A stretch of DNA of 64,000 bases from Phymorhynchus buccinoides (Eukaryota > Mollusca > Gastropoda > Neogastropoda > Raphitomidae): assembly GCA_017654935.2 (NCBI GenBank), contig CM065710.1, positions 28,983,646 to 29,047,645 on the forward strand. The letters are read 5' to 3'. A model generated the notes under the pieces. The model searched no databases. It was not told where the DNA came from and saw nothing but the letters and a program-made list of their open reading frames with translations. Both the position numbers and the translations under genes were made by a program. Shown piece after piece: positions 33,568-47,024 of this stretch (its first letter is position 1; every line of letters starts with the position of its first letter).

Positions 33568-33810
33568 CGATGGTTTGGAGTCAAAACGGACTATCTTTAT
33601 AAAGATAGTCCATTGATGTATTATTGAACTTATTGTGAAAACTAATAACTTGTTTAAAAAAAAAGACTGCAGAAATATAAAAAGCATAATCCCCATTTTA
33701 TATTATTTGCAGTCTTTTTTTTAAATACAAGTTATTAGTTTTTGCAATAAGTTCAACAATAAGTCAATGGACTATCTAAAATATAGTCCGTTTTGACTCT
33801 AAGCCATCGA
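33568..33810. repeat. Long foldback element, about 110-bp arms
   Basis: CGATGGTTTGGAGTCAAAAC at the left is mirrored by GTTTTGACTCTAAGCCATCG at the right. Matching continues through GGACTATCTTT, AACTTATTG and AAAAAGACTGCAGAAATAT, leaving a short loop. It should form a near-complete hairpin. The mirror is at about 41350-41590. Confidence 0.88.
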
Positions 33811-34682
33811 ATCTTTCGCTTCCACAGATTAGCTGCTGAGTTTTCTCGATACTGTTTTTAATTAGTGTGTGTGTGCGTCTGTGGAGAGGAAGAGAGAGTT
33901 AGTGTTTGTATGGGGGGGGGGGAGGGGGGGGGGGGGGGGGTGCGTTTGTGCATGCATGTGTGTTGACGTGGGTGTGCCTAGAGCACGTTTCGATGTAGAC
34001 ATTTCAAGGAACAGTGTTTCCATTTTGTGTGGTTATGCCAAATACGGTACAAACAATGTACATATCTTTCTCTCTCTCTCACCCACCCACCCACCCACCC
34101 CGCCTTTCGCTCGTCGCTTTAATTTTTTTCCTTGGTATATGCAAATCTAAAAGAAACTTCATCATCAGCATTGCCCTCTATTGGCCTCTGCAACTAGGGT
34201 TGCTTAAACGCCCTTGACAGTGAGAATGAAGTCCCTTGTTGGTCAGTACTGAAAAGGGAATTCACTCTTGCGAAAGGCAGCCATTTAGTGGCCTCAAATG
34301 GGGTTATTGGCGAGAGTTATCCCCTTGTTTGGTCAGTACTCAAGCATCTACCAAGGGCATTCACTCTAGCAAGCAAAACATGGTTGTTGCAATGGCCAAT
34401 AGTCTTGGTTCCATGATTATATATAGAGAAAAGTGTACATATCTTTTTCTTTCTTTTTTTCCTCTTAACTCGCTGTTTTGTGATTTGTGTGTGAGATATT
34501 GATGTCATACCGTTATTTAACGTATATTATGAGGAATTCTGTGGGTTAATCCAAACAAGGTGGATTTTTTTATCTGCGATTTGTATATTTTTGTACTGTG
34601 TGTGTTTTGACTCAGAATAAAATAGAGTGTGTGAGTGCGTGCGTGTGGGTATATGTGTGTGCCTGTGTATAATGTATGTGTG

Positions 34683-34685
<3 letters not shown>

Positions 34686-34736
<51 letters not shown>

Positions 34737-34875
34737 TTTGTATATGCGTTGTTGCTGGTTGGTGTCATTCTTGAATGCTGTTTTTGGTTGTCTATTGTTG
34801 ATGAATAATTGATTGTAAAGCGCTTGGGCTCATCTGAGGTGAAGCGCTATATAAATGTACTATTATTATTATTTG
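34686..34875. repeat. GA microsatellite and retroposon tail
   Basis: A pure GA tract (34686-34732), then TTGATTGTAAAGCGCTTGG, AAGCGCTATATAAATGTAC and ATT repeats, the tail family described at 25795. Confidence 0.75.
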
Positions 34876-35184
34876 CACGTGCATGTGTGTTTATCTTAAG
34901 CTAAGATTACTGGTAAATCTTTTTGGTCAGCAGGTATGAAAGTCTTGTAAGTAATATTTTCATTAAGACGTAGTTAACTTTAATCGCAGGACACAGTTTG
35001 TTATCATAAAAATCCAAAAGTAACATCACGGTGAAGCAACCGTCATTTGTTGTATCTCTTTAGTGAACATAACCACTTTGCGAAAAAACAAACCAAAAAG
35101 TGTGACACCTTTTTTGAAGTAAATGATCTCCCCTTTTCTTTTCTTTTTTCACCCAAAGACCTAACCTGTCATTTGGTTGGCTTA

Positions 35185-35365
35185 CCCTGGCTAAAGGACT
35201 CCAGGGATCATCCCAACAGCGGAAGCACTGAACACTATGGTTTCCTTTTTTTTTTTTTTTTTTTTTGCGGCTACAAATGCATCAGTTAGGGATGAGAACA
35301 TTACATGTGTGTGACCGTTTTTGATTACCCCGCAGTGTGGGCAGCCAGACTCCGACTTTGGAAGA
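35185..35365 (+). mobile_element. Family C short element
   Basis: From CCCTGGCTAAAGGACTCCAG through CATCCCAACAGCGGAAGC, a poly-T run, to GATTACCCCGCAGTGTGGGC and AGCCAGACTCCGAC. Same family as 29690-30330. Confidence 0.55.
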
Positions 35366-35852
35366 TTTTGGGAGACTGGTGATGTTATGCTAGGAGTTTG
35401 TCATGGCTAAAGACAATCCCTGCATAACTATGCAAAGCATAGCAACATTTTGATGTAGCCTTGGTGTTCTAGCCTATGTCAATTGGTCTGACACAGCCTT
35501 AAGCCAAGGCGAGGTGTTGTTGATAACTTCCTTAATATTTTTGGGGGGGGGACTTCGAAAGAAAGGGTTCATTTTTGTGTGTGTGTGTGTGTTTCTCTTG
35601 TGCTTATGTGTTGTTTTTAAATTTGAAATTTTTGTTTCCTTCCTAGAGTTGGATCAGGTGTAGCAGAGCTTACATGTTGCAGAAATGAAAGTGTAAGAAG
35701 AATGTGTGTTTTTTATTGTTATTCTTATTATCATATCACAGTTTATGCATATGCAATTTACGTTTATATGTGGGTTTTTTGTTTTAATTGTGTACTTTTT
35801 AAACGTGTTTTGTTAGCGACAAGGATTTTGTTCCGTTTTGGTATTTGTTACT

Positions 35853-36044
35853 TTATAGTCACAGAGGTGTCTCTGTGAAATTTGGGTTGCTCCCACCTGG
35901 AGAGCGCGCCGCAGCCAGAGGCGCACCACCCTATTTTTTTAAAATTTGCATGCAGTTTTATGTGACTGGCTGCGTACCGCGCTCTCCCAAGTGTGGGGAG
36001 GGGGGAGGCAAACCCGAATTTCACAGACGCCTCTGTGACTATAA
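35853..36044. mobile_element. Foldback MITE with TTATAGTCACAGAG ends
   Basis: TTATAGTCACAGAG and CTCTGTGACTATAA are exact inverted ends. CTGTGAAATTTGGGTTGC is mirrored by GCAAACCCGAATTTCACAG, and CACCTGGAGAGCGCG by CGCGCTCTCCCAAGTG. The mirror is near 38990-39185, and a truncated third copy at 60558-60670. Confidence 0.75.
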
Positions 36045-37420
36045 AGTACCTAATACTACTAAATGAGTGAAATTTTCACTTTGTCCAATGCCATTTCAAT
36101 ACTTTTAATAATTTTGTTTCAAACTGTTTCCGCGGATTTTCCGCGATTCGCGGTCTACCATGCCTGATATATATAATATATACCTTTGAATATATTAATG
36201 CGTTATTATTATTATTATCAACCTGTAAAAAACAATATCGCTTCATTAACCGAGTTCATATCTGTTGGTGCATTTAATTTCTGAATGTATTTTAACGCTT
36301 TATATGTATGCGCGTATGTGAGTGTACAATTTAAAAAAAAAATGTACAAACCAAACCTTAGCACATCAATTTGTATATAATCTGTATGAATGTGTATGTA
36401 AATGTAGAATTTGTGAACATAGGTATGTGTGCGCTTGAATGAGTAATTATCCATGTAGGTATGAGAGTGTCAGGTGTATTTTTCTATGATCTTCATTGGT
36501 TTATTTGTATAATTTTGTGAAATGATTCTGCTTTTACTATAACTTATATAATAAACAGTGCAACTCACTCCGTAGTCTTGAACTGACTCGGTAGCATTGC
36601 TTAAGAGTTTGATGTACAAATATTTTTTTATGTGTGAAATTAGATGTTCAATAACGTTTAGGATTGTTTTTTTATTTTATTTTCTCTTTCTTTTTGTTTT
36701 TGATCTCGCACATTTCAGTTGAACTGGAACAATTCATAACCTGATTTATTTAGTTAGTTTATTCGATAGAGAGACTTTAGACCAGAAACTTTAGTATCTT
36801 TGCGTCTGTTCTGATTTTAGGGTTCTGTTGCAAAATTATTTTTATATGCATGTAAAACTTTTTTTTAATGCATGTGAACATGCGCACATTTTGTGTTATT
36901 TCTCTCTCAATATTGGTTTAGCATTCAATACCGAATGATCACATGGAAAGAATGGAAGGAAAGAAAGAAAGAATGTCATGAACTAAAAAGAAATGTGACT
37001 GTGCCGTGTACTTAGGTACTTTTATGAAGTTTGCATTCAAAATGTGTGTGAAGTGCATGCACGCGTGTGTGTGTGTGCGTTTCTCTCAGAACGGTGTTGT
37101 AACCATGTTTTTTTTTATTGAATCTGAAGGAATTTAAAAACGAAATGTAGTAATTTGATTTGAAAAACAATACTACTTAATCAATCCCCCCCCCTTTGCA
37201 TTGTATCAAAATGCTTCATATTGACATGCAGCGTTATTTTAACAGCTCTCTCTCTCTCGTTTTTTCTTTTCTGTTTCGTTTTAAATGTATTGTGAACATT
37301 ACTCCCAAGTATTTTTCTGTTGGCTATTGATTTAAACTGAGTTTATTGATTTTTGTTATTTTCATGTAATATCCATTTTTGCATGAGATGAACAAAAAAA
37401 CACCACAGGCAACGCTACTA
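36045..37420. other. Non-coding arm sequence near palindrome centre
   Basis: AT-rich, with no exon or named element seen. The counterpart 37585-38990 is a close inverted match. Confidence 0.6.
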
Positions 37421-37584
37421 CAGTGGAACCTCCCTTATAAGACCTTAAAAAAACACATCCAAAACGAGGTCTTATAAGGGAGGTAAATTTCAATACTTGC
37501 AAAGAAGGGCAATGTCTCGGAGAAGTTAGGTCTTATGTGGGAGGGAGTGTAATAATGGGAGGTCTTATAAGGGAGTTTCCACTG
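37421..37584. mobile_element. TA-flanked MITE at the palindrome centre
   Basis: The left end CAGTGGAACCTCCCTTATAA and the right end TTATAAGGGAGTTTCCACTG are inverted copies (24 bases, one mismatch), flanked by TA (37419-37420, 37585-37586). Two further GGTCTTAT-GGGAGG motifs lie inside (about 37467 and 37530), like subterminal repeats of pogo/mariner-type MITEs. The sequence outside the element is complementary on the two sides for many kilobases, so the element is the turning point of the giant palindrome; the 116 bases between its inverted ends form the loop. Confidence 0.8.
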
Positions 37585-40500
37585 TAGTAGCGTTGTGGGT
37601 GGTGTTTTTTTGTTCAATCATGCAAAAATGGATTTAAGTTGGGCGGAAAAACATGAAAATAACAAAAATCAATAAACTCAGTTTAAATCAATAGCCAACA
37701 GAAAAATACTTGGGAGTAATGTTCACAATACATTTAAAACGAAACAGAAAAGAAAAAACGAGAGAGAGAGAGCTGTTAAAATAACGCTGCATGTCAATAT
37801 GAAGCATTTTGATACAATGCAAAGGGGGTGGGATTGATTAAGTAGTATTGTTTTTCAAAATTCAAATTACTACATTTCGTTTTTTAAATTCCTTCAGATT
37901 CAATTTTTTTAAAAAAAAAAAAACATGGTTACAAACACCAACGTTCTGAGAGAAAGCACACACACACACGCGTGCATGCACTTCACACACATTTTGAATG
38001 CAAACTTCATAAAAGTACCTAAGTACACGGCACAGTCACATTTCTTTTTAGTTCATGACATTCTTTCTTTCTTTCCTTCCATTCTTTCCATGTGATCATT
38101 CGGTATTGAATGCTAAACCAATATTGAGAGAGAAATAACACAAAATGTGCGCATGTTCACATGCATTAAAAAAAAGTTTTACATGCATATAAAAATAATT
38201 TTGCAACAGAACCCTAAAATCAGAACAGACGCAAAGATACTAAAGTTTCTGGTCTAAAGTCTCTCTATCGAATAAACTAACTAAATAAATCAGGTTATGA
38301 ATTGTTCCAGTTCAACTGAAATGTGCGAGATCAAAAACAAAAAGAAAGAGAAAATAAAATAAAAAAACAATCCTAAACGTTATTGAACATCTAATTTCAC
38401 ACATAAAAAAATATTTGTACATCAAACTCTTAAGCAATGCTACCGAGTCAGTTCAAGACTACGGAGTGAGTTGCACTGTTTATTATATAAGTTATAGTAA
38501 AAGCAGAATCATTTCACAAAATTATACAAATAAACCAATGAAGATCATAGAAAAAAAAGACACCTGACACGCTAATTACCTCATGGATAATTCCCTCATT
38601 CAAAGCGCACACATACATGTCACACATTCTAATTTACATACACATTTCAACAGATTATATACAAATGATGTGCTAAGGTTGGGTGTTGTACATTTTGTTT
38701 TTTTAAATGTACACTCACATACGCGCATACAATATTAAAGCGTTAAAATACATTCAGAAATAAATGCACAACAGATTATGAAACTCGGTTAAATGAAAGC
38801 GATATTGTTTTTTACAGTTTGATAAAAGAATAAATAAGCATTAATATATTCAAAAGGTATATATTATAATATATCAGCATGTAGAACCGGAATCGCGGAA
38901 ATCGCGAAAGTTTGAAACAAAAAATTATTAAAAGTATTGAAATGGCATGACAAGTGAAATTTCACTCATTTAGTAGTATTAGGTACTTCATAGTCACAGA
39001 GGCCGTACTGTGAAAATTCGGGTTGCTCCACCTGGATGAGCGCGTCGCAGCCAGTAACAAAAAACTGCCATGCAACTTTTAAAAAAATAGGGTGGCGCGC
39101 CTCTGGCCTGCGGCGTCGCTCTCAGGTGGGAGCAAGCAACCCAAAATTTCACAGAGACACCTCTCCGTGTGTGACTATAAAGTAACAAATACCAAAACGG
39201 AACAAAATCCTTGTCGCAACAAAACACGTTTTTAAAAAGTACACAATGAAAAACAAAAAACCCACATATAAACGTAAATTGCATATGCATTATAAACTGT
39301 GATATGATAATAAGAAATAACAATTAAAAAACACACATTCTCTTACACTTCATTTTGCAACATGTAGCTTCTGCTACACCTGATCCAAACTCGTAGGAAG
39401 GAAACAAAAATTTCAAATTAAAAACAACACATAAGCACAAGAGAAACACACACACACACAAAAAAATGAACCTTTCTTTCGAAGTCCCCCCCCAAAAATA
39501 TTAAGGAAAAAAAAAAACAAAAAAAAAAAAAAGGGGGGGGTTATCAACAACACCTGCCTTGGGCGTACGGCTGTGTCAGACCAGTTGACATGAGCTAGAA
39601 CACCAAGGCTACATGAAATTGTTGTTATGCTATGCATAGTTTTGCGGGGGTTGTCTTTAGCCATGACAAAACTCCTAGCATAACATCATCACTCTCCCAA
39701 ATCTTCCAAAGTCGGAGTCTGGCTGCCCACACGGCGGGGTAATCAAAAACAGTCACACAATTAATGTTCTCATCCCTAGCCGGTGCATTTGTTACAATGT
39801 GTTCAAGTGCTTCAGCTGTTGGGATTATCCCTGGATTCTTTTAGCCAGGGTAAGCCAACCAAATGACAGGTTAGGTCTTTGGGTGAAAAAAGAAAAGAAA
39901 AGGGGATGATTCATTTACTTCAAAAAAGGTGTCACACTTTTTGGTTTGTTTTTTCGCAAAGTGGTTATGTTCACTAAAGAGATACAACAAATGACGGTTG
40001 CTTCACCGTGATGTTACTTTTGGATTTTTATGATAACAAACTGTGTCCTGCGATTAAAGTTAACTACGTCTTAATGAAAATATTACTTACAAGACTTTCA
40101 TACCTGCTGACCAAAAAGATTTACCAGTAATCTTAGCTTAAGATGATAAACACACATGCACGTAGTGCAAATAATAATAATATTACATTTTTATATAGCG
40201 CTTTACATCAGATGAACCAAAAGCGCTTTACAATCAATTATTCATCACAACAAATAGACACCAAAAAACAGCATTCAAGAATGACACAAACAGCAGACAA
40301 CAAAAATACAAAGCTACTCTCTCTCTCTCTCTCTCTCTCTCCTCTCTCTACTCTCTCTCTCTCTAAACACACATACACTTATACCACAGGCCACACACAT
40401 ATACCCACACAGCACGGCACCTCACCACCACTCTAGTTTATTCTGAGTCAAAACACACACAGTACAAAAATATACAAATCGCAGATAAAAAAATCCACCT

Positions 40501-41832
40501 TGTTTGGATTAACCCACAGAATTCCTCATAATATACGTTAAATAACGGTATGACATCAATATCTCACACACAAATCACAAAACAGCGAGTTAAGAGGAAA
40601 AAAAGAAAGAAAAAGATATGTACACTTTTCTCTATATATAATCATGGAACCAAGACTATTGGCCATTGCAACAACCATGTTTTGCTATGCAAGATAGTCG
40701 AATGCCCTTGGTTTGGTAGATGCTTGAGTTATGACCAAACAAGGGAAAAAACTCTTGCCAATAACCCCATTTGAGGCCACTAAATGGCCGCCTTTCGCAA
40801 GAATGAATGCCCTTTTTTCCCTATTAATTCTGACCAACAAGGGATTCACTCTCACTGTCCTCAAGGGGGTTAATAACCCTAGTTGCAGAGGCCAATAGAG
40901 GGCAATGCTTGATGAAGTTTCTTTTAGATTTGCATATACCAAGGAAAAAAAAAAATTAAAGATGTTTTTTTCCTTTCTTAACGAGCGAAAGGCTGGGGGT
41001 TGGACGTGGGTGTGCGCGCGCTTGAGACGCGAGAGAACAGAGTACCACAGTACGAGTATGTTGTTCTGAACCGTCGCTATTTGGCATACTAGCCACCCAT
41101 CAAAATGGTGCTAAACACTGGTTCCTTGAAAGTAAGGTCTACATGCGAAACGGGTGCTCTAGGCACACCCACGCCAACCACAAACCCATGCATGCACAAC
41201 AAACCCCCCCCGCCACCTCCCCCCCCCACCCCCCCCACCCCCCCAGATAACAACATAACTCTTCTCTTCCTCTCCACAGACGCACACACACACTAATTAA
41301 AAACAGTATCGAGAAAACTCAGCAGCTAATCTGTGGAAGCGAAAGATTCGATGGCTTAGAGTCAAAACGGACTATCTTTAGATAGTCCATTGACTTATTG
41401 TTGATGTTGTTGCAAAAACTAAGAACTTGTATTAAAAAAAAGACTGCAGAAATAATATAAAAGGGGGTTATGCTTTTTAATTTCAGCAGTCTTTTTTTTA
41501 AACAAAGTTATTAGTTTTCACAATAAGTTCAATAATACATCAACGGACTATCTTTAAAGATAGTCCGCTTTGACTCCAAGCCATCGCTCGACATTTTCAA
41601 GTTGTACTGTACAAAACTTACAAGCTTCACTTTTTGTGGGGGGGTTTCTTCTCTTTTCTCACACGAATCACGCTGATGTAGAGAGAAATTAAAATTAAAA
41701 AAAGCACCTCATGTTGAATCTACACCCACCCACCCCCACCCCTCTATTTTTTCGGTTCTTTCCAGTCTTGCCTTTCTTACTGCAGATTAAGCACACAATA
41801 AGCCTCGTTCGTTTTTCAATATTTAAAGTTAA

Positions 41833-42360
41833 CCCTTTCACCGCCAGTGTCGCATGTTAGCACCACAATGGTTTAACACCCATGTCACTAAAAGGGATCA
41901 AATCAGGGCCTGTTATATGAAAGACCCTATTTCCATAATTTTGGGAGGTAAGGATAGGCCTAATGTTATACATATGACAGAGAAATTCTCAATATTGCAG
42001 ATTTTTTTTTTCTTCTGTACCCAGTTAAGTTCAATGCGGGTATATTTTTTGATGAAAACATGGCTGGCGGCGAAAAGGTTAAGTTAATTTCAATCCCTTT
42101 AACCCTTTCAACGCTAGCTATTCTTCAGCTAAAACCACCCACCCTTACCATTAAAACTTACCCGGGTAGAGAAAATATGTCATCTCCGCAATATTGGGGA
42201 TTGCTCTGTTGGACATTGCAATAAAATAGGGGCAATCCTTTGCATCCCAAAATGAAGAAACATAAGGGTCACTGGATACCAGACCCTCATGTGATGCCTT
42301 TCAGTAACATGGGTGTTAAAATCATTGTGCTGCCAAGAGGTGACAGTGGCGATGAAAGGG
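41833..42360. mobile_element. Mirror pair of piggyBac-like MITEs
   Basis: Two TTAA-bounded elements, 41833-42078 (CCCTTTCACCGCCAGTG ... GGCGGCGAAAAGG) and 42103-42360 (CCCTTTCAACGCTAGC ... GTGGCGATGAAAGGG). They are the inverted counterparts of 33081-33323 and 32819-33055. Confidence 0.75.
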
Positions 42361-42710
42361 TTAAACAATTAAAAACATGCATTTGCTAATAGTAATAGAA
42401 TCATAAACGCAAGGCGGAAAAAACCGCAATGAACCAAGACGTTAAGGGGTTGGGTGGGTGGGGGTGTTGATATGCATCTTAACCGAAAAAGGCAACACGC
42501 AAGCAATAACACTAACAACAGGTTAGTAAATTGTGATCTACATTTCAGTAATTATTGAAGGCGGGTAGTGTTAACAAGTGGTCAAAGCTGCCAAGATCAA
42601 TCAATAGAGAAAAAAAATGATGAAATCACAAGAGAAAGGGAAGGAAAAAAAAAAAGAAAACCTCCCAAATCCTGACTGGACGTTGGCTCTACATTAAGCC
42701 CTGGAGATGA

Positions 42711-44400
42711 GAGAGAGAAGGAGAGAGCAGGGGGGGGGGGAGAGCACGTGGATAGGATGTGGGGGGAGAAGGAGAGTATCCCGGAGTGCTAGTCGAGTGG
42801 GCTGAGAGGTGAGAGATGGGGAGGTTGGAGGAAGAGCTTATTGATGGATGAGAGTGGAGAGGAGGAGAGAGAAGCGGAGACGGTGCTGAGGGAGGACACG
42901 GGGGGAAGTCTAGAAGACTGGGAGGAGTACATTCCTGTGAGGGAGAGTGAGGAGAGAAATGGATGAGAGAAGTAGAAGACAAGAGTCGAGAGTAGAGAGG
43001 AGGGGGTAGAAAAAGAGTGTGAAGGACGGTGGAGAGAGAGGAGGGAGGAAGGGATTACCCCCACCCGACCCACCGGAGGAGTGAGGAGAGGAAAGAGAGG
43101 GAGCAGCAGAGTAGGGAGAGAACTAAGGGACGGAGGGAGGAGGGAGAAGAAGTGGGATGAGAGGGAGGAGGAAGACAGAGAGGGGAGGAGAGAAAAGAGA
43201 GAGAGAAGGAAGATGGGAGAGAGGAGAGCTGGCCGAGAAGAGGAGAGAAGAGAGAGAGAGTGAGACGAACAGAGAGATGAGTAGCTGTTGGGTTATAGTG
43301 AAAAGAGGGGGGGAGGAAAAGAAGAGAGGGGGGGAATGAGAGAGAAAAGAGAGGGAGTGAACGGAGAGACGAGGGAGAGGGATTGAGGAGTTGGAAGAGG
43401 GGGGAGAAGAAGGAGGGGAGATGAGAGAGAGGAGAAGGGAGGAGAGGAGAGGGGGAGGAGAGGAGAAGAGATAGGAGAGAGAGGAGAGAAGAGATCGAGA
43501 GTCTCGAGAGAAGAAGGATGAAGAGAGGGAGACAGAGGAGGAGATTGAGAGCGAGCAGAGAGGGGGGAGAGAAAGACGAAAGAGGAGAGGATGCAAACCC
43601 CAGATCAATGCGAGGAGACGAAGAGACGAGAGGGAGAACTCGGAAATCGGAATAATGGTTTTCCATGTATGATCGCGGACTTGGGCCACAATACATACAA
43701 GGGAGACTGGGCCGTGAACAAGTCAAGAGGGCGAAGAGAGAGATGAGAGAGAGAGATGAGGAGATGAGAGCGAGAGAGAGATGAGATGGAGAGGAGGAGA
43801 GAGAGAGAGCCCCTGAGAGAGAGATGATGACGGAGTGAGAGACGGAGGACGGAGGGAGGGGAGGGGAGTAGCGACGATAGAGACCGGAGACGAGAAGGTC
43901 CGAGAGAGAAGAGGAGAGGGAGCGGAGGAGAGAGAGCGCCGATGAGACGAGATAGAGGAGATGGATTGGAGAGGTGAGAGAGAGGACCTGACAAGGGTAG
44001 AGAGGCTGAGCCGAAAGGAGGAGAGGAGGAGAGGAGGGAGATTCGAGGGGTAGAGAGTGAGAGAGAACTGAGTGAGATGGAGAGATGTTGAGAGACTGAT
44101 GAGAGAGAGTCCAGGAGTCCTTGAAGGACCGAGAGGACGACGAGGGAGGAGCTGGCGGAGAGAGAAGAGCGGATCCGAGAGTGCGATGAGCCGGAAGGAA
44201 GGGACAGCCCAGAGTGACGGACGACGCGAGAGCGCGATGAGGTAGAGAGAGGGACGTGAGGGACTCCGAAAAAGAGAGACGAGAAGGACAGGATTGAGAG
44301 GATTGAGGACGGAGGCCAAGCCTGGTTTTAGACATTCCCAGAGAGAGACCCAGTAGGGACAAGAAGATGAGAGAGAGAGAGTGACGAGAGAGGAGTAGAC
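42711..44400. repeat. Expanded degenerate GA tracts
   Basis: Almost pure purine GA/GGA sequence, split near 43600-43735 by unique sequence (AACTCGGAAATCGG, GGGCCACAATACATAC) that corresponds to 32310-32380 of the left arm. The flanking tracts are about 930 and 665 bases here against about 100 and 180 on the left. The long serine/leucine frames on the minus strand are artefacts. Confidence 0.85.
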
Positions 44401-45029
44401 CCTGTTTTTCAAGCGGTAATTTTAGTACGGAGAGCCAAAATATTTAAAGGACGTGTTTGGTGCATTTTTTTTTTTAAATCTAAGATTTCTAGATTCAGGC
44501 TTTTAACTAAAAAGCTTGAATTTTGTGTGAGACGGAACAGCTGTGAGCGAGACTCATACGACACTCGGTGGCGAAAGGGTATAAATAATTTCAAGTGGCA
44601 GGGGGAGGGCGCACTATGAAAAGCAAAAACTCGGGGGAGCATGGAGGGGGGGGGTGGGCGGCGGGGAGAGTGGGGGGGGGGAGAAGCGGTTAAAAAGGTA
44701 GACTTTAACCCCTTGAACTTCTGCCAGAGAAAATCAAAGAAAAGAACTCATTGAGGCACAATCATGACATGAAAAACGGAGACAAGTCTCAGAAAATGGT
44801 CTGGGGTCCAAGATGGGATATCAGCTCTCTTGACTATGTTAGAGCAAAAAAGCCAGCATATCAGGGTTATTCCTCTTCATCTGATGACGTCATCCACTGA
44901 TGTCATCAGGTCAGTACGTAATACGCTGGTGGCAGTCAAGGGAGAAGGGGTAAGAGGTTTGGCTAACGCTGATAAAAGATTTAGACCTCAGGCGTATCAT
45001 TGAGGGACATTATAAGCATCAATCCTGCT

Positions 45030-45640
45030 TTAAAGGGGCAGACCCTGACGGATGAGTTTTGTTGAAGAAACAAGTCGAGATCACCAGGAAAACACCTTTA
45101 CAGAGATCGCAACACTCACGAGTTGCTCTGGTTTTGCCAGAAATCAAGGAGTGACCAGGGAGGGTCAAATCGGCGATTCCTCCTTGAATGAGCGGAGGTG
45201 CTGGAAGTCAGATTTTTTCACCCAAAGAGAAGGCTTTTGCCGTCTCTTTTCTAATGGCCGCCAAATTTGTGTGCATGAACATTTCACAATACAAGCCTTT
45301 TTTTCTGTTTTAGAAATTGTTTATACTAGAGGATGCGCAAAGAGTTTCGCTCACAACAAAGGAAATAGCTTCAGTATTTGTTTTTGGTACTGCACTACAA
45401 ACAAAGAAAACGCTCCAACCACAATGAGTGACCTCAGTCCACCCACCCCATCCAAAATGGCTAACTCTCTCCGGCATCTCCACCAAGGAGAAGTCGCCGT
45501 TCTCTGACGGTTTGATTTATAGGATGAAACTAGAGCAAAGTGAGTGTTCTGGTCCTTGGAAAGGGTGTTTTCCTGGTGATCTCGACGCGTTATTTAAGGC
45601 AAAGGACTCTTCCATCGAGGGTCCACCTTTAATCGCAATG
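45030..45640. mobile_element. Mirror of the 30923-31542 foldback MITE
   Basis: It starts TTTAAAGGGGCAGACCCTGA and ends GGGTCCACCTTTAATCGC. Internal CGGCGATTCCTCCTTG and TTCTCCTTGGTGGAGATG remain inverted to each other. Confidence 0.7.
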
Positions 45641-46518
45641 GGCATCAACCGAAGAGCTGTCAAGATCTCAGGAAAATAACAGAATATACACACAATAACC
45701 GTTCTCTTTCTTTCTCTTTCATGATATGAAGTACAGAGTAAGGCATCCTCTAGAATATATAACAGACCGATCACAGAATACCTTTTCTCTCACAGAGAAA
45801 AAAGAAAGAAAAACTCGTCGTGGACGGCAGAGAGAGTATAAAAGATGAGAGGAGGAGTGAGGGGGGGGATGGCGGGGTGAGAGAAACAGATGAGTGATAA
45901 GGCGGAAGAGCCGAGAAGGAGTGGAGTGGTGAGATTTTTATATAGCGGGGGGGGGGGGGGGGGCAGAGAGTAGGAGAACGAGGTGAAACACAAGAAGGAA
46001 AAATGTGAGGACTGGAAGAGACCGGAAGCGGAGAGAGAGAAAAAAATCGGGATGAACGTCTGGAGAAAATAGAGACGGTTGGATAATTTAGGGGGCGCAT
46101 AAAATTACTAGAATTATGCGGTACAAGGAAAAAAGAACACCTTACTCTTGTGAAAAAAAGACTTCTGGGCTCAAAAAAGTTGAGACTTTTTTTTTTTTTT
46201 TTTGAGGAGGCTGTTTAGGCGACCCGAGTTTTTTTAAACACCACACCCCTCACATTTACGACCCTTCGATCAGTAGGAGATCATTGTATGCTTTCTTTCA
46301 GTTTTCATGGTGACAACGACCTAGGCAAGGCGATCCCTAACCAGCTATCCTTTGATGCCACACGAGAACGAGCAGGATTGTGTTGCTTCTCGGTTGGAGA
46401 GAAAATATTCAGGTTCTCGGGACGTCTACAACCTGAGGCGGTGCGAGAGCCCTTCCAGAGCCATGCTTGTTTGTTTGTTGTTGTGAGACCCTGGCTTAGG
46501 ACTCCAGGGACCATCCCA

Positions 46519-47024
46519 CAGGGGTCGCGCTAACGCATGTTTCTTACGTATTTGACACGTTTTAAAAAATCGCTGACGCATTTTTACGGCGTTTACGCGT
46601 AACCCGTACGCAAAAATGACGTCCGCTCAAAATCGCATCTGAATCTAGATGGTGAATCAGACTTTAGAAGTCCAACGGTCCCTACACGTATAGTGGTTCT
46701 TCTACACCAAAGGACTGGAACAGACTATAGAAAAGTGCCAATGCTTTCAGTACTGCGGTGACGTAGGCGCAGTGCAGACTGTGGCCCGGAAGAATCACTG
46801 TAGCGGCGTGCGCGATTCGAGGAGATCAACCGAAAAAATGACTGGTTAGTGAATAAAAATGCAAATGAGGTTTTTGGGAGAGGTCAGGTTTTCATTGTTT
46901 TTAGCTTGGATTTATCATTTTGTTCTGGATTGGACCAGCGATTTTCTGCTTCCCTTACGCATTCTTTTGCCGACGTCGAGTAAGCCAAAACCCGGACTTT
47001 CAAAAAACACTAGAGCGACCCCTG
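46519..47024. mobile_element. Mirror of the nested CAGGGG element
   Basis: Ends CAGGGGTCGCGCTAACGC and CTAGAGCGACCCCTG; inverted counterpart of 29818-30284, with one end-repeat substitution. Confidence 0.7.

Noticed and set aside
43055..44412. 435-residue minus-strand frame rich in Ser, Leu and Pro
   Set aside because: It is the complement of a degenerate GA tract, absent at that length from the mirrored arm, and has no domain.
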